From an uncultured Prevotellaceae bacterium (lineage in GTDB: Bacteria > Bacteroidota > Bacteroidia > Bacteroidales > Bacteroidaceae), in NCBI GenBank assembly GCA_902780635.1, contig CACZGH010000020.1, forward strand, positions 1-64,000: DNA of 64,000 bases. The letters run 5' to 3'. The stretch's first letter is position 1, and each line of letters opens with the position of its first letter. Positions 8,926 through 18,134 of this stretch are shown here, piece by piece. Position numbers and translations under genes: made by a program. The notes under the pieces were generated by a model. That model saw only the letters and a list, made by a program, of their open reading frames with translations, searched no databases and was not told the origin of the DNA.

Positions 8926-9998
8926 GCAAAAGACGAATCGTAGTGAAAGTGGGCAGCAATGTGCTGACGCGTGATGACGGGAAACTCGACATCACGCGCA
9001 TCTCGGCCATTGTCGACCAAACCGCATGGCTACTCAACCAAGGACATGAGGTCATACTCGTGTCAAGTGGTGCCGTAGCCAGCGGACGAGGCGAACTGCA
9101 GGTGCAGAAACGCCTCGACAGCGTGGCGCAAAGACAACTCTACTCCGCTCTCGGTCAGGCCAAGCTCATCAACCTTTATTACGACCTCTTCCGCGAATAT
9201 CACATTCATGTGGGACAGGTGCTCACCATGAAAGAGAGCTTTGCCACACGGCGAGAGTACCTCAACCAACGGGCATGTATGACGGTGATGCTGGAAAACG
9301 GCGTCGTACCTATCGTCAATGAAAACGACACCGTGAGCGTCACCGAACTGATGTTCACTGACAACGACGAGCTTTCAGGCCTCATCGCCTCGATGATGGG
9401 AGCCGACACACTGGTCATCCTGAGCAATATCGACGGCATCTATGACGGACCGCCCAAAGACCCACAGTCGAAAGTGATACGCACCGTGCAGCCCGACCGC
9501 GACCTGAGTGATTATATCCAGCAGGAACGCAGCGGATTCGGACGCGGTGGCATGATCACCAAATGCAACATCGCACGCAAAGTGGCTGAAGAAGGCATCA
9601 AAGTAATCATCGCCAACGGCAAGCGTGACCAAATACTCATCGACCTCATCCTCCACCCCGAGACCACGCTCCACACGGAGTTCATCCCTGTCACAGGCGG
9701 TGTGTCGGGTATCAAGAAATGGATCGCCCATAGTGACAGTTTCGCAAAGGGGATACTACATATCAACAAAAACGCTGCCAAAGCCTTATGTGGTGAGGCT
9801 GCGGTGAGTCTGCTTCCTGTCGGGGTCACCCGTATAGAGGGCGACTTCGAGGAGGGCGACCTGGTCAGCATTGTCGGTGAAGATGGTATGAGAGTGGCCA
9901 TCGGCCGCACCGCATACGACAGTGACACCGCACGCTCACTCATCGGACTTCATGATCAGAAGCCCATCGTACACTATGATTATCTCTATTTAGAATAA
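8922..9998 (+). CDS. proB: Glutamate 5-kinase
   Basis: First step of proline synthesis. The amino-acid kinase domain (about 1-260; VKVGSNVLT near the N-terminus, NENDTVS and FTDNDELSGLIASM motifs) is followed by a C-terminal PUA domain (about 275-355). Length 358. It overlaps the preceding acyl-CoA synthetase by 4 nt and lies 30 nt before proA, with which it makes gamma-glutamyl phosphate and then the semialdehyde. Confidence 0.96.
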   Translation: MSKRRIVVKVGSNVLTRDDGKLDITRISAIVDQTAWLLNQGHEVILVSSGAVASGRGELQVQKRLDSVAQRQLYSALGQAKLINLYYDLFREYHIHVGQVLTMKESFATRREYLNQRACMTVMLENGVVPIVNENDTVSVTELMFTDNDELSGLIASMMGADTLVILSNIDGIYDGPPKDPQSKVIRTVQPDRDLSDYIQQERSGFGRGGMITKCNIARKVAEEGIKVIIANGKRDQILIDLILHPETTLHTEFIPVTGGVSGIKKWIAHSDSFAKGILHINKNAAKALCGEAAVSLLPVGVTRIEGDFEEGDLVSIVGEDGMRVAIGRTAYDSDTARSLIGLHDQKPIVHYDYLYLE

Positions 9999-10028
9999 CA
10001 AGACCTGTCCATCAAAAATCATACGATA

Positions 10029-11276
10029 ATGGCACTACAAGAGACTTTTAAACGGGTGAAAGAGGCCAGCCGCAAACTGGCACTTATCGATGACCAACAA
10101 AAAAACAAGATACTCAATACCGTGGCCGACGCCATCCTCAGTCATCAGGATGAACTATTGGAAGCCAACGCCAAAGACCTGGCGCGCATGGAGCGCACCA
10201 ACCCTCTCTATGACCGGCTACAACTCACACCGAAAAGACTGGCCGACATCGCCTCCGACATGCGCCATGTGGCACTTCTGCCCTCACCGCTCGGCATCAA
10301 AACCAAAGAGAAGACTCTGCCCAATGGACTCCGCCTGTGCCGCATCAGTGTGCCTTTCGGTGTCATCGGCATGATTTATGAGGCACGCCCCAACGTCAGT
10401 TTCGATGTCTTCTCACTCTGCTTCAAGAGTGGCAATGCCTGTGTGCTAAAAGGTGGACGAGATGCCGACGAATCCAACAAGGCCATCGTGGCCCTCATCC
10501 ACGAGGTGCTACAGGCTGAGGGCATCGACACTTCTGTTGTAGAACTGCTCCCCGCCACGCATGAGGCTACAGGCGAGATGCTCAACGCTGTGGGATATAT
10601 CGACCTCTGCATCCCCCGGGGCGGAAAACGGCTCATTGAGTTTGTGCGCGACACTGCACGGGTGCCCGTCATTGAGACTGGTGCCGGCGTGGTCAACACC
10701 TATTTCGACGCTGAGGGAGACCTCACCATCGGTAGCGCCATCATCAACAATGCCAAGACACGGCGCGTCAGTGTATGCAACGCACTCGACTGCCTCATCA
10801 TCCATGAGAGCCGTCTCGCTGACCTCAGTACGCTCTGCGAACCGCTCATCAAAAGCCATGTCGTCATTTACGCCGACAATGACGCCTTCGGCGCATTACA
10901 GGGGAAATACCCTGATGACTTGCTCAAGCATGCCACCCCAGAAAGTTTTGGCACTGAATTCATGGACTATGCCATGGCCATTCGCACCGTGCCATCTATC
11001 GAAGATGCCATCCAACATATTACCACTTACGGCAGTGGACATAGCGAGTGTATCATCACCGCCAACGAACATCATGCAAAACTGTTCCAGGCACGTGTCG
11101 ACGCCGCCTGTGTCTATGTCAACGCCCCCACCAGCTTCACCGACGGCGCACAGTTTGGCTTGGGAGCCGAGATAGGTATCAGCACCCAAAAATTAGGCCC
11201 ACGTGGTCCTATGGCATTAGAGGAAATCACCACCTACAAATGGCTCATCGAAGGCAATGGCCAAGTGAGAAGCTAA
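10029..11276 (+). CDS. proA: Gamma-glutamyl phosphate reductase
   Basis: NADPH-dependent reductase producing glutamate semialdehyde, which cyclises to the substrate of ProC encoded upstream. It belongs to the aldehyde dehydrogenase fold. The catalytic cysteine is Cys250 in the VCNALD segment, and the C-terminal [12 protein letters not shown] and [16 protein letters not shown] signatures are present. Length 415 is normal. Together with proB and proC it makes the proline pathway complete in this window. Confidence 0.96.
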   Translation: MALQETFKRVKEASRKLALIDDQQKNKILNTVADAILSHQDELLEANAKDLARMERTNPLYDRLQLTPKRLADIASDMRHVALLPSPLGIKTKEKTLPNGLRLCRISVPFGVIGMIYEARPNVSFDVFSLCFKSGNACVLKGGRDADESNKAIVALIHEVLQAEGIDTSVVELLPATHEATGEMLNAVGYIDLCIPRGGKRLIEFVRDTARVPVIETGAGVVNTYFDAEGDLTIGSAIINNAKTRRVSVCNALDCLIIHESRLADLSTLCEPLIKSHVVIYADNDAFGALQGKYPDDLLKHATPESFGTEFMDYAMAIRTVPSIEDAIQHITTYGSGHSECIITANEHHAKLFQARVDAACVYVNAPTSFTDGAQFGLGAEIGISTQKLGPRGPMALEEITTYKWLIEGNGQVRS

Positions 11277-11295
11277 AACCCCAAAACAACCCATC

Positions 11296-11357
11296 ATTGT
11301 AATAACGTCATCATCGCAATCACGAAAATTACGTGATTACGTAATAACGAAATAATA
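11296..11357 (+). repeat. AT-rich repetitive leader before argF'
   Basis: The gap between proA and argF' contains overlapping words such as ATTACGTGATTACGTAAT and GTAATAACG. It resembles other AT-rich dispersed words at 33787-33826, 55345-55390 and 56150-56166. No promoter box is obvious, so argF' is likely transcribed with proA. Confidence 0.45.
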
Positions 11358-11370
11358 AAAGGAAAAAACC

Positions 11371-12333
11371 ATGAATACCTTCTTTCATGTAGAAGACCTG
11401 GGCGACTTGCGCACAGCACTCGCCGAGGCACAGGAAATCAAGCGCAATCGTTACGCCTTTCAGCATTTAGGCAAAAACAAGACCTTGCTCATGATATTTT
11501 TCAACAACAGCCTGCGCACCCGTCTGTCCACACAGAAGGCGGCCACCAACCTGGGTATGAATGTCATCGTACTCGACGTGAATGCCGGCGCCTGGAAACT
11601 GGAGACCGAGCGGGGTGTCATCATGGATGGTGACAAGAGCGAACATCTGCTGGAGGCTATCCCTGTCATGGGCAGCTATTGCGACATCATCGCCGTGCGC
11701 TCATTCGCTGGCCTTACCGACCGTGAATACGATTATGCAGAGACCATCGTAGGGCAGTTTGTCAGATATAGCGGACGCCCTGTTGTCGCCATGGAGACAG
11801 CCACCGTACACCCTCTTCAGGCTTTCGCCGACCTCATCACCATCGAGGAATACAAACAGAAAGCACGTCCCAAAGTAGTGCTCTCATGGGCACCCCACTG
11901 CCGTGCACTGCCTCAGGCTGTGCCTAACTCGTTCGCTGAGTGGATGAACGCCGCCGATGTCGACTTGGTCATCACCCATCCTGAGGGCTATGAACTTGAT
12001 CCACGGTTCGTAGGAAAGGCTAAAGTGGAATACGATCAGCACAAGGCGCTCGAAGGCGCTGACTTTGTCTACGCCAAAAACTGGAGTTGTCCAGGTGTCA
12101 CCAACCCCTCCGACTATGGCAAAATCCTGAGCAAAGACATGAGCTGGACTATCGACACCGAGCACATGTCATGGACCGACAATGGATATTTCATGCATTG
12201 TCTGCCTGTACGCCGAGGGCTCATCGTGACCGACGATGTCATAGAGAGTGACCATTCGCTCGTCATCCCAGAAGCCGCCAACCGCGAGATATCGGCAGAG
12301 ACGGTGCTGAAACGGGTATTGGAAAGTCTATAA
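11371..12333 (+). CDS. argF': N-acylornithine carbamoyltransferase (ArgF' type)
   Basis: Transfers the carbamoyl group to an N-acylornithine instead of free ornithine, the hallmark of Bacteroidota arginine synthesis. The carbamoyl phosphate site is FFNNSLRTRLSTQ (residues 43-55), the MHCLPVRR motif is near the C-terminus, and the ETERGVIMDGDK region builds the acyl-chain pocket. In the Bacteroides fragilis enzyme, a proline at residue 90 is reported to select the succinyl group, while a glutamate at the equivalent place selects acetyl. This protein has Ser at residue 90. Succinylornithine remains the more likely substrate, but the substitution leaves doubt. Confidence 0.93.
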   Translation: MNTFFHVEDLGDLRTALAEAQEIKRNRYAFQHLGKNKTLLMIFFNNSLRTRLSTQKAATNLGMNVIVLDVNAGAWKLETERGVIMDGDKSEHLLEAIPVMGSYCDIIAVRSFAGLTDREYDYAETIVGQFVRYSGRPVVAMETATVHPLQAFADLITIEEYKQKARPKVVLSWAPHCRALPQAVPNSFAEWMNAADVDLVITHPEGYELDPRFVGKAKVEYDQHKALEGADFVYAKNWSCPGVTNPSDYGKILSKDMSWTIDTEHMSWTDNGYFMHCLPVRRGLIVTDDVIESDHSLVIPEAANREISAETVLKRVLESL

Positions 12334-12359
12334 CTCTACTTAGCGAAAGGAATAATCGA

Positions 12360-12390
12360 AAAAGAGGGCGCATCAGACACGCCCTCTTTT
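12360..12390. terminator. Bidirectional terminator between argF' and the minus-strand operon
   Basis: An 11-bp stem (12360-12370 with 12380-12390) has an A-run on its left and a T-run on its right, so it can terminate transcription from both converging operons. Confidence 0.85.
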
Positions 12391-13854
12391 CTATTTGAAA
12401 TCCACTGCGGCCCCTTTCACGGCCTGCCTGACATCCGAAGCATCAAAAGGAAGACGGCCTTTGCCCAACTCCGGAGCATTGAAGGATTTGAGGTGATGGT
12501 CGTAAAAAAGTGGGTCACGTTGCGGCAACACAAAAGGTTTATGAGCCTTGCCCTGACGGTCGACATAAGTAAAATAGGGCTTGCCATACAGTCCGTCATC
12601 TCGTTTGGAGGCAAAGACCAGCCAGCGGCTGTTGGACGACCAACTGTGATACGTATCGCTCTTGTGGCTGTTCACCTTCTCCATCATGTCCTTCTCACCA
12701 GTGCGCAGGTTCATCATCTGAAGATCGGCCTCAGGATGCCAGATGGGGAAGGTACCATAATCGGCCACAGAATAGACAAGATATTGGCCATCAGGTGAAA
12801 CACGTGGATGACACACCGACTGACCTTCTGTACGTGCATGGTATAAGGTGTCGACCACGGTGCCTATGGTGCCTGTCCGCTCATCGAAACCGACGCGACA
12901 GAGGCTGTAGCGCAACGCTTTCAAATCTTGTGGCAAGTTTACCTTTGGTGCCGTACAGAAATAGATATAACGTCCATCGGGCGAGAAAGTGGGGAAAGTC
13001 TCAAACGCTGTGGTGTCACTGAGCAAGGCACTGCGAACGATGGTATTCGACTCGATATCAGCCACATAAACGTCAGACACTCTGTCGAAGACTTCCAACC
13101 GCTTACTAGGCCGTGCGTGGAAAGCCGGGATAATGACATTGGTGGAGAAGGTGATATACTTGCCTGAGGGACTGAATGCGAAGTAGACACTGCCCGATAC
13201 CATGTCGTCGGCCTTCACATTGAGTTTGGAGAGCCTGCCATCACGGTTGAGAATCATACCACCTCCCTCGCCCCTCACATAAAGGGCTGATAGACTTGGG
13301 TTCTGACTGGAGTAAGTGTGGCAGTTCATGCAACGGTTTCCCACCAGTCCATAGTCAGAGATGGAACGCTCGTCGAAAGTCTCTAAGCAACGTTCTTTCA
13401 ATGTCAGATTCTGATAAATCTCATAGTCGGGCTCTATCAACCGATAGGTGAGATAGGGGTCGATAGTGTCGGTGGTGACATGCCATGAGAAACTTTTATA
13501 TTCCCTCCACTGCCCGTCTGTCAGAGCTGTGACAACGACCCTCACTGTCTTACCCTGCGAAGCACGAAGCAACTCTTTCCATTCACTCTCATCAAAACAC
13601 ACCTCACCGCCACGGCTGTTGACCACTATCTCGTGACCATCGCCTACTGCTCTCACCTCCACGGCCTCAACGTCACCTCTCAGCAGAAAATTGAGCGGAG
13701 CGATGTTGCAAGGTATCCACACGTCGGTGTAGTCGGGATACATCGGCGGCAGTTCACCCACTTGCACAGGACGGGAGGGCTTGGGCGTACAGGCAGCAGT
13801 CAAAAAGACAACTACCCCAGTAAGGACGGTATAGATGACAGACTTGAGACTCAT
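12391..13854 (-). CDS. CXXCH beta-propeller lipoprotein, copy 1
   Basis: Predicted exported lipoprotein of 487 residues. The lipobox ends at Cys22. An N-terminal beta domain has the shared segment PDYTDVWIPCNIAPLNF, and a single heme c attachment motif C175-MN-C178-H179 follows. After it come WD40-like propeller blades with SPSGKYITF, SPDGRYIYF, SPDGQYLVY and SNSRWLVF motifs. The start at 13854 gives a 4-nt ATGA overlap with the upstream membrane gene and places the signal peptide at the N-terminus. This is the most divergent of three paralogs in the operon. A role in periplasmic electron transfer or heme-linked sensing is inferred; the true function is unknown. Confidence 0.8.
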   Translation of the reverse strand: MSLKSVIYTVLTGVVVFLTAACTPKPSRPVQVGELPPMYPDYTDVWIPCNIAPLNFLLRGDVEAVEVRAVGDGHEIVVNSRGGEVCFDESEWKELLRASQGKTVRVVVTALTDGQWREYKSFSWHVTTDTIDPYLTYRLIEPDYEIYQNLTLKERCLETFDERSISDYGLVGNRCMNCHTYSSQNPSLSALYVRGEGGGMILNRDGRLSKLNVKADDMVSGSVYFAFSPSGKYITFSTNVIIPAFHARPSKRLEVFDRVSDVYVADIESNTIVRSALLSDTTAFETFPTFSPDGRYIYFCTAPKVNLPQDLKALRYSLCRVGFDERTGTIGTVVDTLYHARTEGQSVCHPRVSPDGQYLVYSVADYGTFPIWHPEADLQMMNLRTGEKDMMEKVNSHKSDTYHSWSSNSRWLVFASKRDDGLYGKPYFTYVDRQGKAHKPFVLPQRDPLFYDHHLKSFNAPELGKGRLPFDASDVRQAVKGAAVDFK

Positions 13855-15476
13855 ACTTGAGGGGCTTTGGCAGTGTCGAAATAATACCAATAGGTGTCGT
13901 TGAAGCGGGGATCGCCACGGTGGGCACTGTATTCTTTAAAGCGTTGCAGCTCTGAGGGGTCGTGGATGTATTTTGACCATTCTTCTTCTGGCGCCTGAGT
14001 GCCGGCGAGGTATATCATCAAGGCCTGCTGGTAGAGTTTTTTCAGACGGGGTTTGCCAGTGTCCATGCAATATCGGTCGTAGTCTCGCTTAAAATTGTTG
14101 AGGTCTTTCAGCAGCAGGGTGCTACAGAGGATATAGTCGAGGGCCACGAGGTTGTCAGGATTGCTGTCGAGCAGTTCCATCATCACCATATGCAGGTTGT
14201 CACTCAGGCGGATGGTGTCAGCATGGTTCACCGATTCTTGTTTCTCTATAAGGTAGCGCCATACCTTGGGGTTGTGGGCTTTGATGTTGTCGGCCCACGT
14301 TCGATAAACCCATGTGTGCTGCAGAATATTCAAGTATTTGTTGGCGGCCAGCGTGTCACCACTCACCAAGTTACACTCTGCCAGACGTTTGATCATCTTC
14401 ACGTTGCGGTTGTCGGGTGCAAACACATGGGTCATCATGGCAGCACGCTCGGTCAGGGTCATGTCGCCCAATGCCCAATAGAGTTCGTTCATATTGATGA
14501 TCGTGAGCCGCGAGGTCTCAGGACCGATGGCATAGAAAGTGCCCAACTGATTGGGAACAAATTGCAATAGGTGGTCGGGCAACTCTCCGCGTTGTGCCTG
14601 AACAAGATTATAGAAAAAGAGCATCTCGTCAGTATGCACGTCGGCCTTTTCCACCATCTTGACCACTTTGTCCCAGTTACCGAAATGGTATTCGTCGCTC
14701 ACGGCGAAGTCTTTCTCCAATATCATGTCGGGCCGGGAGAGTTGGCCAATGCCGGGATAAGTGAGTGACACATCGGGGCTGAGATAGTAATGTCTCTCCG
14801 CAAAATGTGCGATGGGCCACACCAAGAGGATGGGCAGGCAATAGAAGAGGATACTCCAATGGTATTTTCTGTCCATGATATGCAGGAAAGCCTCTAAAAG
14901 CAGCAGTAACTGAAAAGCCCAGCATCCATATCCAAACAGCCAGTATGTCAGGACAGACAAGACCAAAATGGCGAGTCCACACATCCATCTGCTCTTCCCA
15001 TCTGTCCTTTGTCCTTTTACTGGAAAAAGAAAGGAATAGAGCCAATAGACCGTCAGTCCCCCACCAAGGGCAATGACTGACGAGAGCCGATACGTGGTCT
15101 TGAAACAGCACACCATCTCAATCGTCATCAACACCATAGCTATAGCAAAGGCCACATGTATGCCCAAGCCTGCCCTCTGCATGGCGCGACGGGCCATGTC
15201 GCCTACGGTAAGCAGGGCTATGGTCAATATCACCGGTCCGGCATAGAGGTAGTAGTAAAACTGTGTGAGAAAGTCACCCAGCATACAGGCGAGCCATGCA
15301 GGCCGATGGAAGTAGGTCACCAGATAGTCTGCTGAAAGCAGGAAGATCTGATTCTGCTCCTGATAAAAGAAATGGTATGGATAGTACAATTGGAAAAACA
15401 AAAAGCAGGCAATGGCCCATACAAGTATGGCCATTGCCCAGCCCATAGGGATTGCTATCTTTTTTGCTATTCGCAT
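13851..15476 (-). CDS. Polytopic membrane protein, DUF6057-like, copy 1
   Basis: A 541-residue protein with roughly nine hydrophobic segments in the first 260 residues and a soluble C-terminal half made of short helical repeats resembling TPRs. The segment FYQEQNQIFLL after the first membrane helix and the later NLVALDYILCS segment are shared with its two paralogs. It starts inside the 3' end of the RidA-like gene (10-nt overlap) and overlaps the propeller gene by 4 nt, so all three are translationally linked. The family name is from memory. It probably anchors or assembles the partner lipoprotein, but this is inference. Confidence 0.75.
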   Translation of the reverse strand: MRIAKKIAIPMGWAMAILVWAIACFLFFQLYYPYHFFYQEQNQIFLLSADYLVTYFHRPAWLACMLGDFLTQFYYYLYAGPVILTIALLTVGDMARRAMQRAGLGIHVAFAIAMVLMTIEMVCCFKTTYRLSSVIALGGGLTVYWLYSFLFPVKGQRTDGKSRWMCGLAILVLSVLTYWLFGYGCWAFQLLLLLEAFLHIMDRKYHWSILFYCLPILLVWPIAHFAERHYYLSPDVSLTYPGIGQLSRPDMILEKDFAVSDEYHFGNWDKVVKMVEKADVHTDEMLFFYNLVQAQRGELPDHLLQFVPNQLGTFYAIGPETSRLTIINMNELYWALGDMTLTERAAMMTHVFAPDNRNVKMIKRLAECNLVSGDTLAANKYLNILQHTWVYRTWADNIKAHNPKVWRYLIEKQESVNHADTIRLSDNLHMVMMELLDSNPDNLVALDYILCSTLLLKDLNNFKRDYDRYCMDTGKPRLKKLYQQALMIYLAGTQAPEEEWSKYIHDPSELQRFKEYSAHRGDPRFNDTYWYYFDTAKAPQV

Positions 15477-16501
15477 GTTGTGTCTTCTTTGACAGCGACG
15501 CACTCCATCTCCACCAACCACTCGGGGCGGCACACCTTGCCTTGCAGGAGCACACGGGGGGTGTCGGGGAAGGCTTGACGCATAAACTGGTCGACGATGT
15601 CGCGGTCGGAGGGGTCACGCAGATAGATGAAGAAATACTGCACGTCGTTCATCGTGGCGCCACCGTCGGCAAGCAAGGCGCCGATATTCTCCAACAGGCG
15701 CGCTGTCTGCCTTTTTATGTCACCCACATACATCGCCTGGCCGTTGTGGTCGATACTGGCTGTACCTGAGATGAAGAATGTCTGCTTGCCATCGATGGTC
15801 AGACGGGTGCCACGCTCAAACGACACACCATACTCATGGGTATGGTTCAGGTGGTCGAGTGCCTGCAGATATTTCTTGTCGCTCTCCTTGACTTCAGGAT
15901 AAGTGAGGAAGTCGATGGCCACCGACTCACTTCGAGTCTGCGAGAAACCACCAATGCCTGTACTGGCGATGAAATGGGTCTCTGGGGTAAGATGGCACTG
16001 GCGGAAGATATCATTACGCGCACCAACCATGCCCTGGTAGTTGACATCGATGTCGGCCACATAGATCCAGGTGCGCACGCACTGCTCAGTCAGTGTCAGT
16101 CCCAGACGTTTCATCTCCTCCATGTATTTGTTGAAGATGAGCATCGTCTGGATATAGGAGTTGGCGCCGCGGGTCTCTTCCTCGGTGAGACGGATGCTGT
16201 GGAAAAGGTAATTGTCAGGACCATCGGTGGTCTTCACCAAAATGGAAATCTTGGAGCCATCAAGTGGCGGCTGCTCAATGATAGAGCAGGCAGCATGGGA
16301 TAGGATTTCCTTATACAATGCGGAATCCTCCAAGTCTTTGTATTGGTTTTGTGCGTCACTGAGAAATGTCCTGGAGAATTGCAAATGTCTTCCCTCGGCT
16401 TTTTCTTTGTCAAGATAATCACCAAGAGTGAGATACATTTCCCCAAGTCTTTCCGTAAAATGCCCTCTGCCTTTCGGGGCAAAGATAAGGTATTTGTCCA
16501 T
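15467..16501 (-). CDS. Two-domain RidA/chorismatase-like protein
   Basis: 344 residues, much longer than the roughly 130-residue RidA proteins. The C-terminal third is a YjgF/RidA fold with FISGTASIDHNG, an Arg in DTPRVLL and the Glu-bearing strand EWLVEMECVA. The N-terminal part contains a second, diverged unit with HFIASTGIGGF. This arrangement and the SGTASI motif recall the FkbO/Hyg5/XanB2 chorismatases that make hydroxybenzoates or a dihydroxy product from chorismate. Plain Rid-type deaminase activity is the alternative. The ATG at 16501 was chosen because the upstream candidate at 16543 overlaps a -7 promoter box. Confidence 0.7.
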   Translation of the reverse strand: MDKYLIFAPKGRGHFTERLGEMYLTLGDYLDKEKAEGRHLQFSRTFLSDAQNQYKDLEDSALYKEILSHAACSIIEQPPLDGSKISILVKTTDGPDNYLFHSIRLTEEETRGANSYIQTMLIFNKYMEEMKRLGLTLTEQCVRTWIYVADIDVNYQGMVGARNDIFRQCHLTPETHFIASTGIGGFSQTRSESVAIDFLTYPEVKESDKKYLQALDHLNHTHEYGVSFERGTRLTIDGKQTFFISGTASIDHNGQAMYVGDIKRQTARLLENIGALLADGGATMNDVQYFFIYLRDPSDRDIVDQFMRQAFPDTPRVLLQGKVCRPEWLVEMECVAVKEDTTCE

Positions 16502-16540
16502 AAAATATCTACATTGAGGCATCCATGCCAAATCGAGTGG

Positions 16541-16621
16541 CAAAGTTACGAAAAAACGAGAGAAAAGCCAAACTTGTTTGCGCTTTTCCGAGTCAAAGTA
16601 ACTTCGGTGGAGCCAAAATTA
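16541..16621 (-). promoter_or_regulatory. Internal promoter(s) before the RidA/chorismatase-like gene
   Basis: On the minus strand TTTG (16572-16569) and TAACTTTG (16548-16541) are spaced 20 nt, a full -33/-7 pattern about 40 nt before the ATG. A second -7 match, TAATTTTG, is at 16621-16614. This 141-nt gap is the only substantial break in the eight-gene operon, so the last three genes may also be expressed separately. Confidence 0.6.
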
Positions 16622-16642
16622 CGAAAAGTCTATCACACGGGG

Positions 16643-18133
16643 TCACTCCTGCCTCCTCAACACCGTAGCCACTCTCTCGTCAGAAAGGATGGTGTTGGCA
16701 ACGGCCCTTGCGTCAAGCTGTACAGGAGCCTTGGCAAAGTCGGGCGTATTGAATGAATAGAGCGTCTCATCATAATAGGCCCAGGGATTCCGTTGCGGCA
16801 GGAGGAATGGTTTGGTCATTCGGCCGTCTTTGCCGACATGCGTAAAATAGAGGTTGGTGTAATAGCCATTGCCCCGACGGCTGGTGAAGACGATCCATCG
16901 GGAATTAGTGCTCCAGTTGTGAAAACTGTCGGTCTGGTCGCTATTCACCTCATCGAGGGCGCGGGCCTCGCCGGTTTGCAGGTCAAGCAACCACTGGTCG
17001 GCCTCCTTGTGCCATATCGGGAAACAACCATAATCAGACAGAGTGAAAAGCAAGAACCGCCCGTCATACGATGGCCGAGGATGGTTGGCGCTCTTACCCA
17101 TCATGCGGGCATTGAAAATGGTGTCTACCTGACCGACAAACAGTCCCTTTTCTGGGTCGAATCCTATTTTGCAAAGATTGTATTTGATGTCCTTATATCC
17201 TGATGGGATCTCTTTGGTCTCAGCCGAACAGAAATAGAGGGTCTTACCATCAGGTGAGAATACGGGATAATTCTCATAATGTTCTTTGGTACCAACAATG
17301 GAGTCGAAAAGAATCTCATGGGTGGCAGGACGATAAATCAACACGTCGGAGGCATGGTCGAACACTTCGATGCGCTCGTCACGCACCGCATGAAACGACT
17401 GGTTGGTCTTGTTGGTGGAATAGGCCACATATTGGCCTGAGGGATGCCAATAAGGATAGACCATCGAACCGCCTAAACTGTCGTTTTTCGCCTTTAGCAG
17501 TTCCACCTGACCCTCATGCTGGAGGAGGGTGGCACCATGGTCGCCACGGATATGGAAGGTGAACTGTGAGGGATTGGTGCGATTGGACATGTGGCAGTTG
17601 AGGCAAGCACCTGGCACTGCCGTGTTCTCTAGGATGGGAGACTCATCGAAGGTGGACAGGTCACGCTGATAAAGCCCCATCTTGCCATACACCTCATACC
17701 CTGGAGGGATGCGGCGGTAGGTCACACCCCACTCATCCAACTCGTCAGCACTGACATCAACATTGAAGTCTCGGTATTGGGTCCATGCGCCATCACGCTT
17801 CACACACACAGTGAAAGTGAGCACAGCGCCTTTGTTCTGTGTTGTCAACTGATGCCAGGCATCGATATCAAAGTCGGCATAGTCACCATTAGCATGCAGT
17901 TCGCCGCCTTTGGCACCACGCACCACCACATCCATAGCCTCATGCTCGCCATAAACCGTGAAATTCAACGGGGCGATGGTGGCAGGAATGGTCACACCGA
18001 CATAATCGGGGAAGATAGATGGCAGCTGCTCTGACAAAGTGGGATTGTCTGGCAGTGAACTGCATCCACCGAGGCAAGCCATCGCGCCTACGGCTATCCA
18101 AAGCATGAAAAAGTCTCGCATACGGTCTCTCAT
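16643..18133 (-). CDS. CXXCH beta-propeller lipoprotein, copy 2
   Basis: 496 residues; lipobox LGGC with the lipid Cys at 24. The shared N-terminal domain (PDYVGVTIPATIAPLNF, then GAKGGELHANGDYADFDIDA) is followed by C177-LN-C180-H181 and by propeller motifs HPSGQYVAY, SPDGKTLYF, SYDGRFLLF and TNSRWIVF. It is clearly closer to copy 3 than to copy 1, so it reflects a later duplication. It starts 1 nt after the stop codon of the paired membrane gene. One CXXCH per protein predicts a single covalently bound heme. Confidence 0.82.
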   Translation of the reverse strand: MRDRMRDFFMLWIAVGAMACLGGCSSLPDNPTLSEQLPSIFPDYVGVTIPATIAPLNFTVYGEHEAMDVVVRGAKGGELHANGDYADFDIDAWHQLTTQNKGAVLTFTVCVKRDGAWTQYRDFNVDVSADELDEWGVTYRRIPPGYEVYGKMGLYQRDLSTFDESPILENTAVPGACLNCHMSNRTNPSQFTFHIRGDHGATLLQHEGQVELLKAKNDSLGGSMVYPYWHPSGQYVAYSTNKTNQSFHAVRDERIEVFDHASDVLIYRPATHEILFDSIVGTKEHYENYPVFSPDGKTLYFCSAETKEIPSGYKDIKYNLCKIGFDPEKGLFVGQVDTIFNARMMGKSANHPRPSYDGRFLLFTLSDYGCFPIWHKEADQWLLDLQTGEARALDEVNSDQTDSFHNWSTNSRWIVFTSRRGNGYYTNLYFTHVGKDGRMTKPFLLPQRNPWAYYDETLYSFNTPDFAKAPVQLDARAVANTILSDERVATVLRRQE

Positions 18134-18134
18134 A

